From: a candidate division KSB1 bacterium
GTDB lineage: Bacteria > Zhuqueibacterota > Zhuqueibacteria > Thermofontimicrobiales > Thermofontimicrobiaceae
Reading direction: 5' to 3'
DNA length: 64,000 nucleotides
NCBI GenBank assembly: GCA_034506395.1
Contig: JAPDPQ010000018.1
Location: forward strand, 1-64,000
A program made the position numbers and the translations under genes. The notes below the pieces were generated by a model. That model ran no database searches. It was not told the DNA's origin and worked only from the letters and a program-made list of their open reading frames with translations. Below, one piece after another: positions 25,407 through 33,678 of this stretch. The number at the start of each line of letters is the position of its first letter. The stretch's first letter is position 1.

Positions 25407-26378
25407 TTACCAAGCGTAAGCTTCCGGAGCAGCCCCGCCAGGTCCAGGCCAGATCTCATCCAGACGCTTCAATTGCTGATCAGTCAGCCGCAAGTCCAGA
25501 GCACGGAGGCTACCAGTAAGCTGCTCCAGCGTTCGAGGTCCAATAATCGGAGCGGTCACCGCTGGTTGATGGAGCAACCAAGCCAAGGCCACATCGGCTG
25601 GCTTTTCTCCGATTTCTCGGCAAAATGCTTCATAGGCCTCGACTTGAGGTCGATATTTTTCTAGAGAGGATTGGACGAATTTCCCTGCGCGTCGTCCCTG
25701 CTGTGTCTTTTCCAATACGCCACCTAATAAGCCCCCAGCAAGCGGACTCCACGGAATAATTCCCACACCCAGCGCTTGGCATGCAGGGATCACTTCCAGC
25801 TCGATCATGCGCGATTTCAGGTTATATAAACTTTGCTCTGAAACCAATCCCAAAAAATTGCGCTGCGCAGCTATATAATTGGCTTGAACAATATGCCATG
25901 CGGCGAAATTGCTGCTGCCCACATAAAGGACTTTTCCTTCCCAAACAAGTTGCTCCATCGCCTGCCAAATCTCCTCCCAAGGAGTCTCCCGATCGATATG
26001 GTGCATTTGGTACAAATCAATATGATCGGTTTTCAACCGTCTCAAGCTGTCTTCACACGCACGTTTGATATGATAAGCTGAGAGCCGCTGATCGTTAGGC
26101 CCTTCGCCCATCTTACCGTAAACTTTGGTGGCGAGCACCACTTTTTCTCGACGGCCGCCGGCTTGAGCAAACCAGCGACCGATGATCTGTTCGGTAACCC
26201 CTTCACCGATCTTCCAACCGTAAACATTGGCCGTATCGAAGAAGTTGATGCCCAGCTCAAGCGCTTTGTCCATGATGACGTAACTATCTTGTTCGCTCGT
26301 TTCCGGTCCAAAATTCATCGTGCCTAAACATAAGCGACTTACCTTTAATCCAGTTCGACCTAATTTGACATATTCCAT
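25407..26378 (-). CDS. Aldo/keto reductase
   Basis: A 323-residue (beta/alpha)8 barrel of the AKR superfamily. The catalytic tetrad is visible: Asp48 in F-F-D-T-A, Tyr53 in N-V-Y-G, Lys85 in A-T-K-V-Y and His126/127 in Y-Q-M-H-H. The NADPH-binding C-terminal part (P-I-I-G-P-R-T-L-E-Q-L) is intact. A strong GGAGG site precedes the ATG. The family reduces aldehydes and ketones with NADPH; this bacterial subgroup (similar to YhdN or the voltage-gated channel beta subunit class) has broad substrates. It may belong to the same transcription unit as ridA and the dehydratase, though a 308-base gap separates them. Confidence 0.9.
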   Translation of the reverse strand: MEYVKLGRTGLKVSRLCLGTMNFGPETSEQDSYVIMDKALELGINFFDTANVYGWKIGEGVTEQIIGRWFAQAGGRREKVVLATKVYGKMGEGPNDQRLSAYHIKRACEDSLRRLKTDHIDLYQMHHIDRETPWEEIWQAMEQLVWEGKVLYVGSSNFAAWHIVQANYIAAQRNFLGLVSEQSLYNLKSRMIELEVIPACQALGVGIIPWSPLAGGLLGGVLEKTQQGRRAGKFVQSSLEKYRPQVEAYEAFCREIGEKPADVALAWLLHQPAVTAPIIGPRTLEQLTGSLRALDLRLTDQQLKRLDEIWPGPGGAAPEAYAW

Positions 26379-26770
26379 GAGTGCCTCCTAAAATCCGATT
26401 GATTCGAGTCATTTCACGATCCGAAAACACCATATATTGCTATTAAGCCGGAAGTTTTTCATTCGGGAAAATCATCTTTTTAGAAACTGAACCATTGACC
26501 GAGACGGTTGCATGCCCCATTTGGTGCTCTTGTATTATACTTTTGAAGCGCGCATTCACAACAACCGTGTAGTGTAAAACCAAGTCGCATCGGATTATGT
26601 TCCCGGAATTTTCGCTTGACATTTTCGGCTTATTTGTTATATTAAGGCGATGGTTGTTCGGTTTGTATTTCATTATTGAAAACACCCTGAGAGATCACCT
26701 CGGAACTTGGATTTGGAATGAACGAGTGATTTTTATATGTACTAGATCGACCAATTTTTTTAGGATAGTA
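26379..26770. other. Divergent promoter region, 392 bp
   Basis: Between the aldo/keto reductase (leftward) and the RNA methyltransferase (rightward). It contains the strong candidate promoter at 26616-26643, listed separately. Open frames on both strands here overlap the promoter and are not counted as genes. Confidence 0.6.
26616..26643 (+). promoter_or_regulatory. Candidate sigma-70 promoter of the RNA methyltransferase gene
   Basis: A consensus -35 box TTGACA (26616-26621) and a near-consensus -10 box TATATT (26638-26643), 16-bp spacer. Transcription would begin near 26650. This places the real start of the methyltransferase downstream and argues against the long open frame that begins at 26597. 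Confidence 0.65.
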
Positions 26771-27550
26771 TTGGAGCAGATCGAGGGAAAGATTTGTGTC
26801 GAAGCCGCGCTCAAAGCTCGTCAGCGAAAAATTTCGCTTTTGGTGATTCGGGAGGGATTGCATTCGCAGCAGATTGAGGCGATCTTGAACGAAGCGCATC
26901 AGCGCCACATCCCGATCAAATACGTGCCGCGCGAGGAAATTGATGCCATGGCGCATGGAAAAACCCACGGTGGAATTATTGCCCTGGCTGGCCCGAAACC
27001 GCTGACCCCCATCGAAACGTTGTTGGCTCACATCGCGGCAAAAAATTCATCCCACCTTGGCGCGCTTTTGCTTCTTGAAGGCATTGATGATAGTCAGAAT
27101 TTGGGTTTTACGCTGCGATCGGCTGAAGCACTGGGGATCGATGGGGTACTATTAAAGAAGCACCTTTGGGATTTCGACAGCAATTCAGTGGCGCGGGCTT
27201 CCTCGGGCGCATACGAGCGCTTGCCCTTGGTATTGTTGGATGATACCGAGAAAATGCTCAATCGGCTCAAAAATCAGGGATTCACCGTATATGGCTGCAT
27301 CGCCAAAGCCAAGCGCACCATTTACGACATTGATCTCACCAGAGCGGTGGTGCTGGCAATTGGAGGTGAAAAGCGCGGCCTTTCAGCAGCTGTTCGAAAG
27401 CAATGCGACCGGTTGATCAGTATCCCTATGGTTGCCGATATCGGTTCATTGTCGCTGAGCCACGCTGCCAGCATTATTATGGCCGAGCTGATGCGACAAC
27501 GCTTGCAAAAAACCACTCGCCTGAACCAATCCAATTCAATGACAAGTTGA
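26771..27550 (+). CDS. SpoU/TrmH-family RNA 2'-O-ribose methyltransferase
   Basis: About 259 residues from TTG 26771 (AGGA six bases upstream), the usual length for the family. The start is supported by the promoter at 26616-26643, because the earlier in-frame ATG (26597) lies upstream of it. An N-terminal L30e-like substrate-binding domain (to about residue 80) precedes the trefoil-knot SpoU domain. Motif 1 is L-E-G-I-D-D-S-Q-N-L-G-F-T-L-R-S-A, motif 2 I-G-G-E-K-R-G-L-S, motif 3 S-L-S-L-S-H-A-A-S-I. The enzyme methylates a ribose of rRNA (RlmB-like) or tRNA using S-adenosylmethionine; the exact target is not decidable. It is followed after 8 bases by a pseudouridine synthase, so the two form a small RNA-modification operon. 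Confidence 0.88.
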   Translation: MEQIEGKICVEAALKARQRKISLLVIREGLHSQQIEAILNEAHQRHIPIKYVPREEIDAMAHGKTHGGIIALAGPKPLTPIETLLAHIAAKNSSHLGALLLLEGIDDSQNLGFTLRSAEALGIDGVLLKKHLWDFDSNSVARASSGAYERLPLVLLDDTEKMLNRLKNQGFTVYGCIAKAKRTIYDIDLTRAVVLAIGGEKRGLSAAVRKQCDRLISIPMVADIGSLSLSHAASIIMAELMRQRLQKTTRLNQSNSMTS

Positions 27551-27558
27551 GTGCTACC

Positions 27559-28311
27559 ATGAGCAAAAAATTTCATTTGGCTGATCAAATCCTGTTTGAA
27601 GATGAGGCGATCATCGCTATCAATAAACCCGCTGGGATGCTGGTCATCCCAGATCGGTGGAATTTGGAACGACCCAATTTGCTGGCAATGTTGAAACATC
27701 GGGACGCAAAGGCCAAGATTTATGTGGTCCATCGCCTGGATCAGGGAACCAGCGGGGTGGTCCTGTTTGCTAAAACCGCCTCAGTGCATCAACAGCTCAA
27801 TTACCAATTGGAGACGCGCCAGATGCAGAAAGAATATCTTGCCATTATTCGCGGTGAAGTGGATCAAAAGGGCTTGATTGAATTGGCGATTGATAGGGAC
27901 CCGCATCGAAGAGGCCGGATGATGGTCTCTCGGGGGGGCAAACCCTCGCTTACAGAATATCAGGTCATCGAGCGATTCAGAGGCTACACTTATTTGAGAT
28001 TGTTTCCCCGTACAGGCCGAACCCATCAAATTCGAGTTCATCTGAAAGCAATTGGACATCCGCTGGCGATCGATCCCCTCTATGGGACAGCAGAACCGCT
28101 TTATCTCTCAAAACTGAAGCGCGACTATCGGTTCAAACCCGATGAACCAGAACGACCGCTCATCGACCGAACGCCGCTCCATGCTGCGGCGATCCAATTC
28201 ATCCATCCGCTCACCGGCGATCAAATTGTGTTGACCGCTGCGCTTCCCAAGGATATGCGTGCGATGTTACATGCTCTGCGCAAATATCAACCGTTGCTCG
28301 AAAACGACTAG
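27559..28311 (+). CDS. RluA-family pseudouridine synthase
   Basis: A 250-residue protein with the RluA catalytic motif H-R-L-D-Q-G-T-S-G (Asp61 is the catalytic residue). I-N-K-P-A-G-M near the N-terminus, G-R-T-H-Q-I-R-V-H-L near 155 and the G-H-P-L-A-I-D-P-L-Y-G segment also match. There is no S4 domain, so it is a short RluA-type enzyme. It converts specific uridines in rRNA or tRNA to pseudouridine. The target is unknown. The ATG at 27559 lies 8 bases after the methyltransferase stop codon; the open frame reaches further upstream only as overlap of that gene. Confidence 0.9.
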   Translation: MSKKFHLADQILFEDEAIIAINKPAGMLVIPDRWNLERPNLLAMLKHRDAKAKIYVVHRLDQGTSGVVLFAKTASVHQQLNYQLETRQMQKEYLAIIRGEVDQKGLIELAIDRDPHRRGRMMVSRGGKPSLTEYQVIERFRGYTYLRLFPRTGRTHQIRVHLKAIGHPLAIDPLYGTAEPLYLSKLKRDYRFKPDEPERPLIDRTPLHAAAIQFIHPLTGDQIVLTAALPKDMRAMLHALRKYQPLLEND

Positions 28312-28351
28312 CCTCAAGGAAAGTCGTTGTCTCTTATCAAGAAAAATAGGA

Positions 28352-29014
28352 TCAATGGCTGGTCGATAGATCGCCAACACCAGAATGCGAGCCGTGCTGA
28401 TTAAGGATAGCGATTAATTGATTGAGTTCACGTTGAGAATAGAGGTAGAACGGCCCGCATTTTTTGCTCCCTTTGAAATGAACCGGTAGGTCAACGAGAA
28501 CCAGCCGACTTAATTTTTCATGGCGAAATCGTTTTTTCTCCCTCCCCTGAAACGATCGGGGGGTACTGATGTAGCAATTCACTCCAAAATATTGGTGCTT
28601 ATATTTGATAATGAAATCGATCCCATATTTGACATCGATCTCAGGATGATAGAGCACTTGATCAAAGTAGTCGGATTCAGCAAGAATGTAGTAGAAATGA
28701 ACATCACGGACAAAGGAAGGGTAGGCGCGAAACGCTCTTGCTTGAAGCGCACTGAGATGGCTTTTGATTTGTTCGCTGAAAAGGGATTGGTTCTCATCTA
28801 GATAAAATTGCCAGAATTCAGCCTGATTGGGAAGCCGATGAAATTTCGCAATGAAGCGGTAAAATGAATAAATGAACATCGGCGGCATCGTTTTCCACTC
28901 TATCTGGTCATCTTTCTCCATGAAAAAGGCAAGCTTCATCGATTGTAGCTGCGTTTCGATGACCTGGGTCGATAGCGGGATTTTTTCCATGAAGTTTCGA
29001 TAGATGGCAGACAT
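28352..29014 (-). CDS. Protein of unknown function; possible restriction-endonuclease-like C-terminal half
   Basis: A 220-residue protein that I do not recognise. The N-terminal half is helical with many aromatic residues (F-I-Y-S-F-Y-R-F and Q-A-E-F-W-Q-F-Y-L). The C-terminal half has a strand-turn-strand-helix run: G-I-D-F-I-I-K-Y, then Q-Y-F-G-V-N-C-Y-I-S-T, a basic segment (R-E-K-K-R-F-R-H) and L-V-L-V-D-L-P-V. This order recalls PD-(D/E)xK nuclease folds, with the Asp in G-I-D-F. However, the expected E-x-K reads N-x-Y, so an active nuclease is not supported. It is convergent with the pseudouridine synthase gene and 500 bp from the restriction-modification cluster. No ribosome-binding site is obvious at the ATG. 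Confidence 0.6.
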   Translation of the reverse strand: MSAIYRNFMEKIPLSTQVIETQLQSMKLAFFMEKDDQIEWKTMPPMFIYSFYRFIAKFHRLPNQAEFWQFYLDENQSLFSEQIKSHLSALQARAFRAYPSFVRDVHFYYILAESDYFDQVLYHPEIDVKYGIDFIIKYKHQYFGVNCYISTPRSFQGREKKRFRHEKLSRLVLVDLPVHFKGSKKCGPFYLYSQRELNQLIAILNQHGSHSGVGDLSTSH

Positions 29015-29516
29015 GGAATGATCAATTCTGTAATTGAAAGATAGACCTTAGTTGTCCGGACTAGGTTCGGTGGCCACAACACGCTTTTGAACCAACGGCA
29101 AGTTATAAATTTTGTCGCATAATGTCAAGTAGAATTTTAACCAGCGCTTTGAAAGCTCTTTGGTTCACCTGCACGGTGAGTAACTACCCTCAAGCAGAAA
29201 AATTCGATTGCTTCATTAAAAAATAGAGCGATTCAATCTGCCAAATCGCGTCCAAAAATATATAAATTCTGCTTGCAAAAGGTCAATTAAATAATTATAT
29301 TTAAGCTTTTCAAGAATTGAATCAGACTACAGCAGATCGAACTGCTATTAAACAAATGCCTGCCACTCCCGCGGATGCGGGGGTCCATTTTATTTTATCT
29401 CACCAATCAGTAAGATGAACGATGCTCGTCCGTAAGCTGGCGGACAGCATGACAGCCATATTGCAAATTATTTGAATTTTGCAGAAGTCTAAAGTTGAAA
29501 ATGATAGGAGATCGCA
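29015..29516. other. Intergenic, about 500 bp
   Basis: Divergent promoter region between the unknown protein (leftward) and the zinc-ribbon gene (rightward, AGGAG ribosome-binding site). A+T-rich. No RNA gene, repeat or clear promoter pair recognised. Confidence 0.5.
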
Positions 29517-29657
29517 ATGGAAAATCAGGCCAAATTCAAGTGCTTGCGCTGCGGTCATGAGTTTTATGATAGCTATGATCCCAAGGTCATCGTTGAACGG
29601 AGCTGCCCCAAATGCAAAAGCAATAGCGTGCGACGCATGAAAGAAGAGACAAAGTAG
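29517..29657 (+). CDS. Small zinc-ribbon protein
   Basis: A 46-residue protein starting at an ATG with AGGAG 7 bases upstream. Two C-x2-C knuckles (Cys9, Cys12 and Cys30, Cys33), the first in K-C-L-R-C-G-H-E-F and the second in S-C-P-K-C-K-S, give a compact zinc ribbon of the FmdB or rubredoxin-like type. A basic tail follows. It ends 9 bases before the RadC-like gene, so it is probably the first gene of the restriction-modification unit. Its role is unknown; small ribbons of this type may bind nucleic acid or simply metal. Confidence 0.75.
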   Translation: MENQAKFKCLRCGHEFYDSYDPKVIVERSCPKCKSNSVRRMKEETK

Positions 29658-29666
29658 TAGTTCAAT

Positions 29667-29996
29667 ATGGCCGAATCTTGGCGACATCCTGGGGGCAAAT
29701 TGCGCGAACTGGGACCAGCCTCGCTGACGGAAGCGGAGTTGCTGGCAATATTGATTTCCACTGGGATCAAAGGGAAATCGGCTCAGCAGATCGCTGAAGA
29801 AATTCTTGAAAAATACGGATCATTTTACGGCATGGCCAATCAGCCTTTAGAAAAATTTTTGGAATTCAAAGGGCTATCGGATGTCAAAATTATCCGCATC
29901 GCTGCGGCGTTTGAAATTGCCAGACGATTAGCCAGGGACCTAATAGAGCATGATGAAAAACAGCAAACTGCCAGAGACATCGGCTCGGATTCCTGA
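29667..29996 (+). CDS. Stand-alone RadC N-terminal (helix-hairpin-helix, UPF0758) domain protein
   Basis: A 109-residue protein that matches only the N-terminal domain of RadC. L-R-E-L-G-P-A-S-L-T-E-A-E-L-L-A-I-L-I (residues 12-30), G-x-K-G-K-S-A near 34-38, the G-S-F segment and F-K-G-L-S-D-V-K-I-I-R-I-A-A-A-F-E-I-A-R-R match helix-hairpin-helix elements and the helix before the JAMM domain. The JAMM/MPN metalloprotease domain of full RadC is absent, and no remnant is seen downstream. The last 47 bases overlap the start of the restriction-modification gene, which suggests translational coupling. It could be a truncated radC or a DNA-binding subunit that serves the neighbouring enzyme. Confidence 0.8.
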   Translation: MAESWRHPGGKLRELGPASLTEAELLAILISTGIKGKSAQQIAEEILEKYGSFYGMANQPLEKFLEFKGLSDVKIIRIAAAFEIARRLARDLIEHDEKQQTARDIGSDS

Positions 29997-32900
29997 CACC
30001 AGGGAAACAAATTGGCAGAAAATCATTCCTGAGTACCTCCAATCGGTGGCCTCGCAGGTGACCGAATCGGCCAGATCGCATCGGTTTTTATTGTTGCTCA
30101 ACAATCTATTTGGGCTCCAACCCCTGCTTATTGAAGAGTACGTTGTGGGGATCGAAAAATTCATCCAGGTAAAACAAAAAGATCGCATTTTAAAAGGGGA
30201 GGTTGACAATTTATTTGGCAATCTGATCATCGAATTCGAGCGGGATCTGAAAAAGAAATTGGGCGAGGCGCAGGAGCTGCTAAAACGTTATGCGGCTTGT
30301 CTGTGGTCGCAAGAAGAGAAATCCCAGCGTCGACCGTATTTATGCCTAGCTACTGATGGAGTAAATTTTGTCGTTTACTCTCCGATCATGGCTGATCCCG
30401 ATAAAAATGAAATTGATCCTACGGAGATCAGCTTAATCTTGATCGAACAGGTTGATTGGTCCCAGCTTGCACCGCGGGATGTCTACTTCTGGTTGGATCG
30501 CTATTTTCTCAGAAAGGAGGTGTTGACCCCGAGATCCGATCAAATTACCAAGGATTTTGGAGTCAAAAGCCATGCGTTTCAGTTGATTTCAACAATGCTG
30601 AATTCGATCTGGAAGAAGGTTCAAGATCAACCAGATTATCGAGTGATTTTCGAATCATGGGAACGGTATTTAAAAATCGTCTATGGGACCATTGTCACTG
30701 AATCTGAACTTTTTTGTCGACATACTTATTTGGCAACGCTGGCCAAATTAATGGCCTGGCACCGTCTCGGTGATAGAAAAATCAGCAATGATGCGATTTA
30801 TTCCATTCTTAATGGAGAGTTTTTTCGAACCCAGGGATTAGAAAATTTCATTGAAGAGGATTTCTTTTCATGGATTATTCGCAAGGAGACCAAAGAGGTA
30901 GGCATAGAAATGGTGTATCGTCTCACCAGCCTACTGAACAATTATAACCTTCGAGAACTCTCCGAAGATGTGCTGAAATCGCTTTACCAGGAATTAGTTG
31001 ATCCCAAAACACGCCACGACCTCGGTGAGTTTTACACCCCAGATTGGCTGGCCCATCGTATGATCTGCCAACTGCTTGAGGCTAATACTTTGGGTGGATT
31101 CTTCGACCCTGCTTGCGGCTCGGGGACATTTTTATATCTTGCAATTCGTGAAAAACGGAAACGCTTAGGAGATTCGAAAGAAACTTTAGAACATATTCTT
31201 GATTCTGTATTTGGCATCGATATTCATCCGCTGGCAGTGATTGTGGCAAAAACAAATTACATCCTGGCTTTAGGTGATTTGCTCAAAAGAGAGGGCAAAA
31301 AGAACATTCCAGTATATTTGGCTGATACCATTAGGGTCCCTGAGAGGGAGCGTGCAAAGGATGTCAGAATTCCAGTTTGGTTCAATGGCAATGTGTATCG
31401 CATTAGCATTGAGGATAAAGACATTTATTTTTCTGAAGCCATCATTAATAATTCTAAAATTTATGACGAAGCAATCGACTGTGCCAACACGTTTGCAGTC
31501 CAGAACGCTGGAAAAAAAATTGGTAAATCCGAGTTCGCTGAATTTGTGAAAATTCAGCATCCAAATTTGCCGCAGGATCAGGATTCGATTCAATCAATGT
31601 TCTATGCCAGCAAAATCTTAAAAGGTCTCATCGAGCAGAGTCGCGATACCATTTGGGCGTTCATTCTAAAAAATATTTATAAGCCAATTTTCCTAAATGG
31701 CAGGTTTGATTTTGTTGTTGGCAATCCGCCATGGCTGTCATTTCGCTATGCAGAGTCATCTTACCAAAATTTTTTGAAAGAAAAGATTGTCAAGAATTAT
31801 CGTCTCCTTTCAGGAAAGGGCGAGCTAATCACACATCTGGAATTAGCGAGCCTTTTTCTACTGCGAGCGGCGGATCTTTATCTGAAAGAGAACGGAACGA
31901 TTGCTTTCGTTCTGCCGAGAAGCATTTTCACAGCCGATCAGCATGATGGACTGCGAGCTGGCAATTTCAAAACAATTCAGCTTTCATTCAAAGAGATCTG
32001 GGATCTGGAGGCAGTATCGCCTCTGTTTAACGTCCCGAGTTGTGTTTTATTCGCTGAGAAGAAAAAGCATGGTGAAATCGCATATCCGATTTCAGGAAAG
32101 CAGATCAGCGGAAGGCTGGACAATAAGAATTCCTCTCTTTATGAAGCAGAACAGAAATTGCAGATAAAAGAGGTATCATTTTATCTTAATAGGCGTGGGA
32201 AACATTCTTACTGGGCAACAGAGGTAGAGCAGATAAAAACGCAGGAAAGCTATTATAAGATGCATTTTTTTCAGGGAGCGACCATTGTTCCTCGCTCCTT
32301 TTGGTTCGTTGAGGTAAAGTCGTTGCCGATGATCGGTTTTAATCCCGCCTTGCCCCGGCTTGAGAGTTCTCAGAGAGCGAAACACGAAGCAAAAAATAAC
32401 TATAAAGATTTAGTGATCACGGGAAACGTAGAGAGCAGATATTTGTACGCGACTTTGCTTTCGACGGATTTACTGCCGTTCGGACATTTGGATTATCGGC
32501 TGGTGGTGCTTCCGATTGAACCGATAGAAAATCGCTATCGTATTATTAATGCCGCGGAAGCACGGAAACGACAGTACATTCATCTGGCTAAATGGCTCGA
32601 AACAGTGGAACAAGAATGGAACAAACGAAGGGGATCAAAAGCGGCCGGGATGAGTGCAGTGGAATGGCTCGATTATCGAAATAAACTTTCGTCTCAAAAT
32701 CCCAATGCAAGATATCTAGTTCTATATAACACATCGGGCTCTATTTTATGTGCAGCATTTCTGATAAATCGACCAATTGACTTCGATATTAGCGATCAAA
32801 TTGTGCAGGCGAAAGCATTCATAGTAGAAAGCGTAACATATTACAAAGAGACCCATAATAAGCAAGAAGCGGAGTATTTATCTGCTTTATTGAATGCACC

Positions 32901-33186
32901 CATTATAGATAAAATGATAAAGCCAATGCAGTCGAGAGGCCTTTGGGGGGCACGCCATATCCATAAAAAAGTCTTAGAACTACCCATTCCGCAATTTGAT
33001 GCCTCTCATTCTGTTCATATCCAACTGGCGGAATTGGGGGAACAATGTACCGAAAAAGTATCTCTTTGGCTAAAGACAGGAGAGGCACACGCGATCAGGA
33101 ACATCGGCGTATTACGACGGAAAGTCCGAGAGATGCTCAGCGAACAATTGAAAGAAATTGATGAATTGGTAAAAAAGATCCTATAA
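29950..33186 (+). CDS. Fused type IIG-like restriction-modification enzyme (N6-adenine methyltransferase with N-terminal nuclease-like domain)
   Basis: A 1078-residue protein. The methyltransferase core is clear: target helix E-F-Y-T-P-D-W-L, motif I D-P-A-C-G-S-G-T-F-L near residue 386, and catalytic motif IV N-P-P-W at 592, as in Eco57I-type N6-adenine enzymes. The N-terminal 120 residues have a restriction-like pattern. G-E-V-D-N-L-F-G-N-L-I-I-E-F-E-R-D-L (83-100) supplies Asp86, Glu95 and Glu97, but the usual Lys of PD-(D/E)xK is Glu here. A C-terminal region of about 350 residues is the likely target-recognition domain. Such enzymes methylate host DNA and cut unmodified DNA. The specificity is unknown. 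The start ATG 29950 overlaps the RadC-like gene by 47 bases. Confidence 0.85.
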   Translation: MMKNSKLPETSARIPDTRETNWQKIIPEYLQSVASQVTESARSHRFLLLLNNLFGLQPLLIEEYVVGIEKFIQVKQKDRILKGEVDNLFGNLIIEFERDLKKKLGEAQELLKRYAACLWSQEEKSQRRPYLCLATDGVNFVVYSPIMADPDKNEIDPTEISLILIEQVDWSQLAPRDVYFWLDRYFLRKEVLTPRSDQITKDFGVKSHAFQLISTMLNSIWKKVQDQPDYRVIFESWERYLKIVYGTIVTESELFCRHTYLATLAKLMAWHRLGDRKISNDAIYSILNGEFFRTQGLENFIEEDFFSWIIRKETKEVGIEMVYRLTSLLNNYNLRELSEDVLKSLYQELVDPKTRHDLGEFYTPDWLAHRMICQLLEANTLGGFFDPACGSGTFLYLAIREKRKRLGDSKETLEHILDSVFGIDIHPLAVIVAKTNYILALGDLLKREGKKNIPVYLADTIRVPERERAKDVRIPVWFNGNVYRISIEDKDIYFSEAIINNSKIYDEAIDCANTFAVQNAGKKIGKSEFAEFVKIQHPNLPQDQDSIQSMFYASKILKGLIEQSRDTIWAFILKNIYKPIFLNGRFDFVVGNPPWLSFRYAESSYQNFLKEKIVKNYRLLSGKGELITHLELASLFLLRAADLYLKENGTIAFVLPRSIFTADQHDGLRAGNFKTIQLSFKEIWDLEAVSPLFNVPSCVLFAEKKKHGEIAYPISGKQISGRLDNKNSSLYEAEQKLQIKEVSFYLNRRGKHSYWATEVEQIKTQESYYKMHFFQGATIVPRSFWFVEVKSLPMIGFNPALPRLESSQRAKHEAKNNYKDLVITGNVESRYLYATLLSTDLLPFGHLDYRLVVLPIEPIENRYRIINAAEARKRQYIHLAKWLETVEQEWNKRRGSKAAGMSAVEWLDYRNKLSSQNPNARYLVLYNTSGSILCAAFLINRPIDFDISDQIVQAKAFIVESVTYYKETHNKQEAEYLSALLNAPIIDKMIKPMQSRGLWGARHIHKKVLELPIPQFDASHSVHIQLAELGEQCTEKVSLWLKTGEAHAIRNIGVLRRKVREMLSEQLKEIDELVKKIL

Positions 33187-33209
33187 AAAAACTGAGAAGA
33201 GACGGCTAC

Positions 33210-33419
33210 ATGACTGACAAACAAAAGAAACTGCCCACGATCACCATCAAAAAAGAATGGTGCAAGAGCTGCGAAATCTGCGTCGAGTTTTGTCCGACCC
33301 ATGTGCTGGCAATGAATGGTCCATATCCTGAAGTGGTGAACCTTGAGGCGTGTACTGCTTGTGGCCTCTGTGAAATTCGTTGCCCGGACTTTGCAATTAC
33401 CGTAACAAAGAATAAATGA
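33210..33419 (+). CDS. korD: 2-oxoacid:ferredoxin oxidoreductase, ferredoxin-like delta subunit
   Basis: A 69-residue 2[4Fe-4S] ferredoxin. Cys18-x2-Cys21-x2-Cys24-x3-Cys28 and Cys48-x2-Cys51-x2-Cys54-x3-Cys58 ligate two clusters. In four-subunit 2-oxoacid oxidoreductases this subunit carries electrons from the catalytic beta subunit to free ferredoxin. The alpha, beta and gamma genes follow in order, after a 259-base gap. The symbol rests on gene order; the substrate (2-oxoglutarate or another 2-oxoacid) is not proven by sequence. Confidence 0.88.
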   Translation: MTDKQKKLPTITIKKEWCKSCEICVEFCPTHVLAMNGPYPEVVNLEACTACGLCEIRCPDFAITVTKNK

Positions 33420-33678
33420 ACTCATGGTTCGACGGGATGAATTGGATGATCTGGATTCTCGGAAGAAAAAGGTGCTGTCAATTGGTTACTTTTTACTCTT
33501 CATAAATTTGTTCGTTCATTATTCGGGTGCTTTACTGATAAATATCTTTTGAAAGAGGATGGGTTCTTTCAATAAAAAATATTTTTTTGAGAGATATTGA
33601 CAGACCAATCCGAATCATCACCATCAATCCTATCATTCCATTTTTTACTCAGAACATAAATCAGCGATAGGGACGTGA

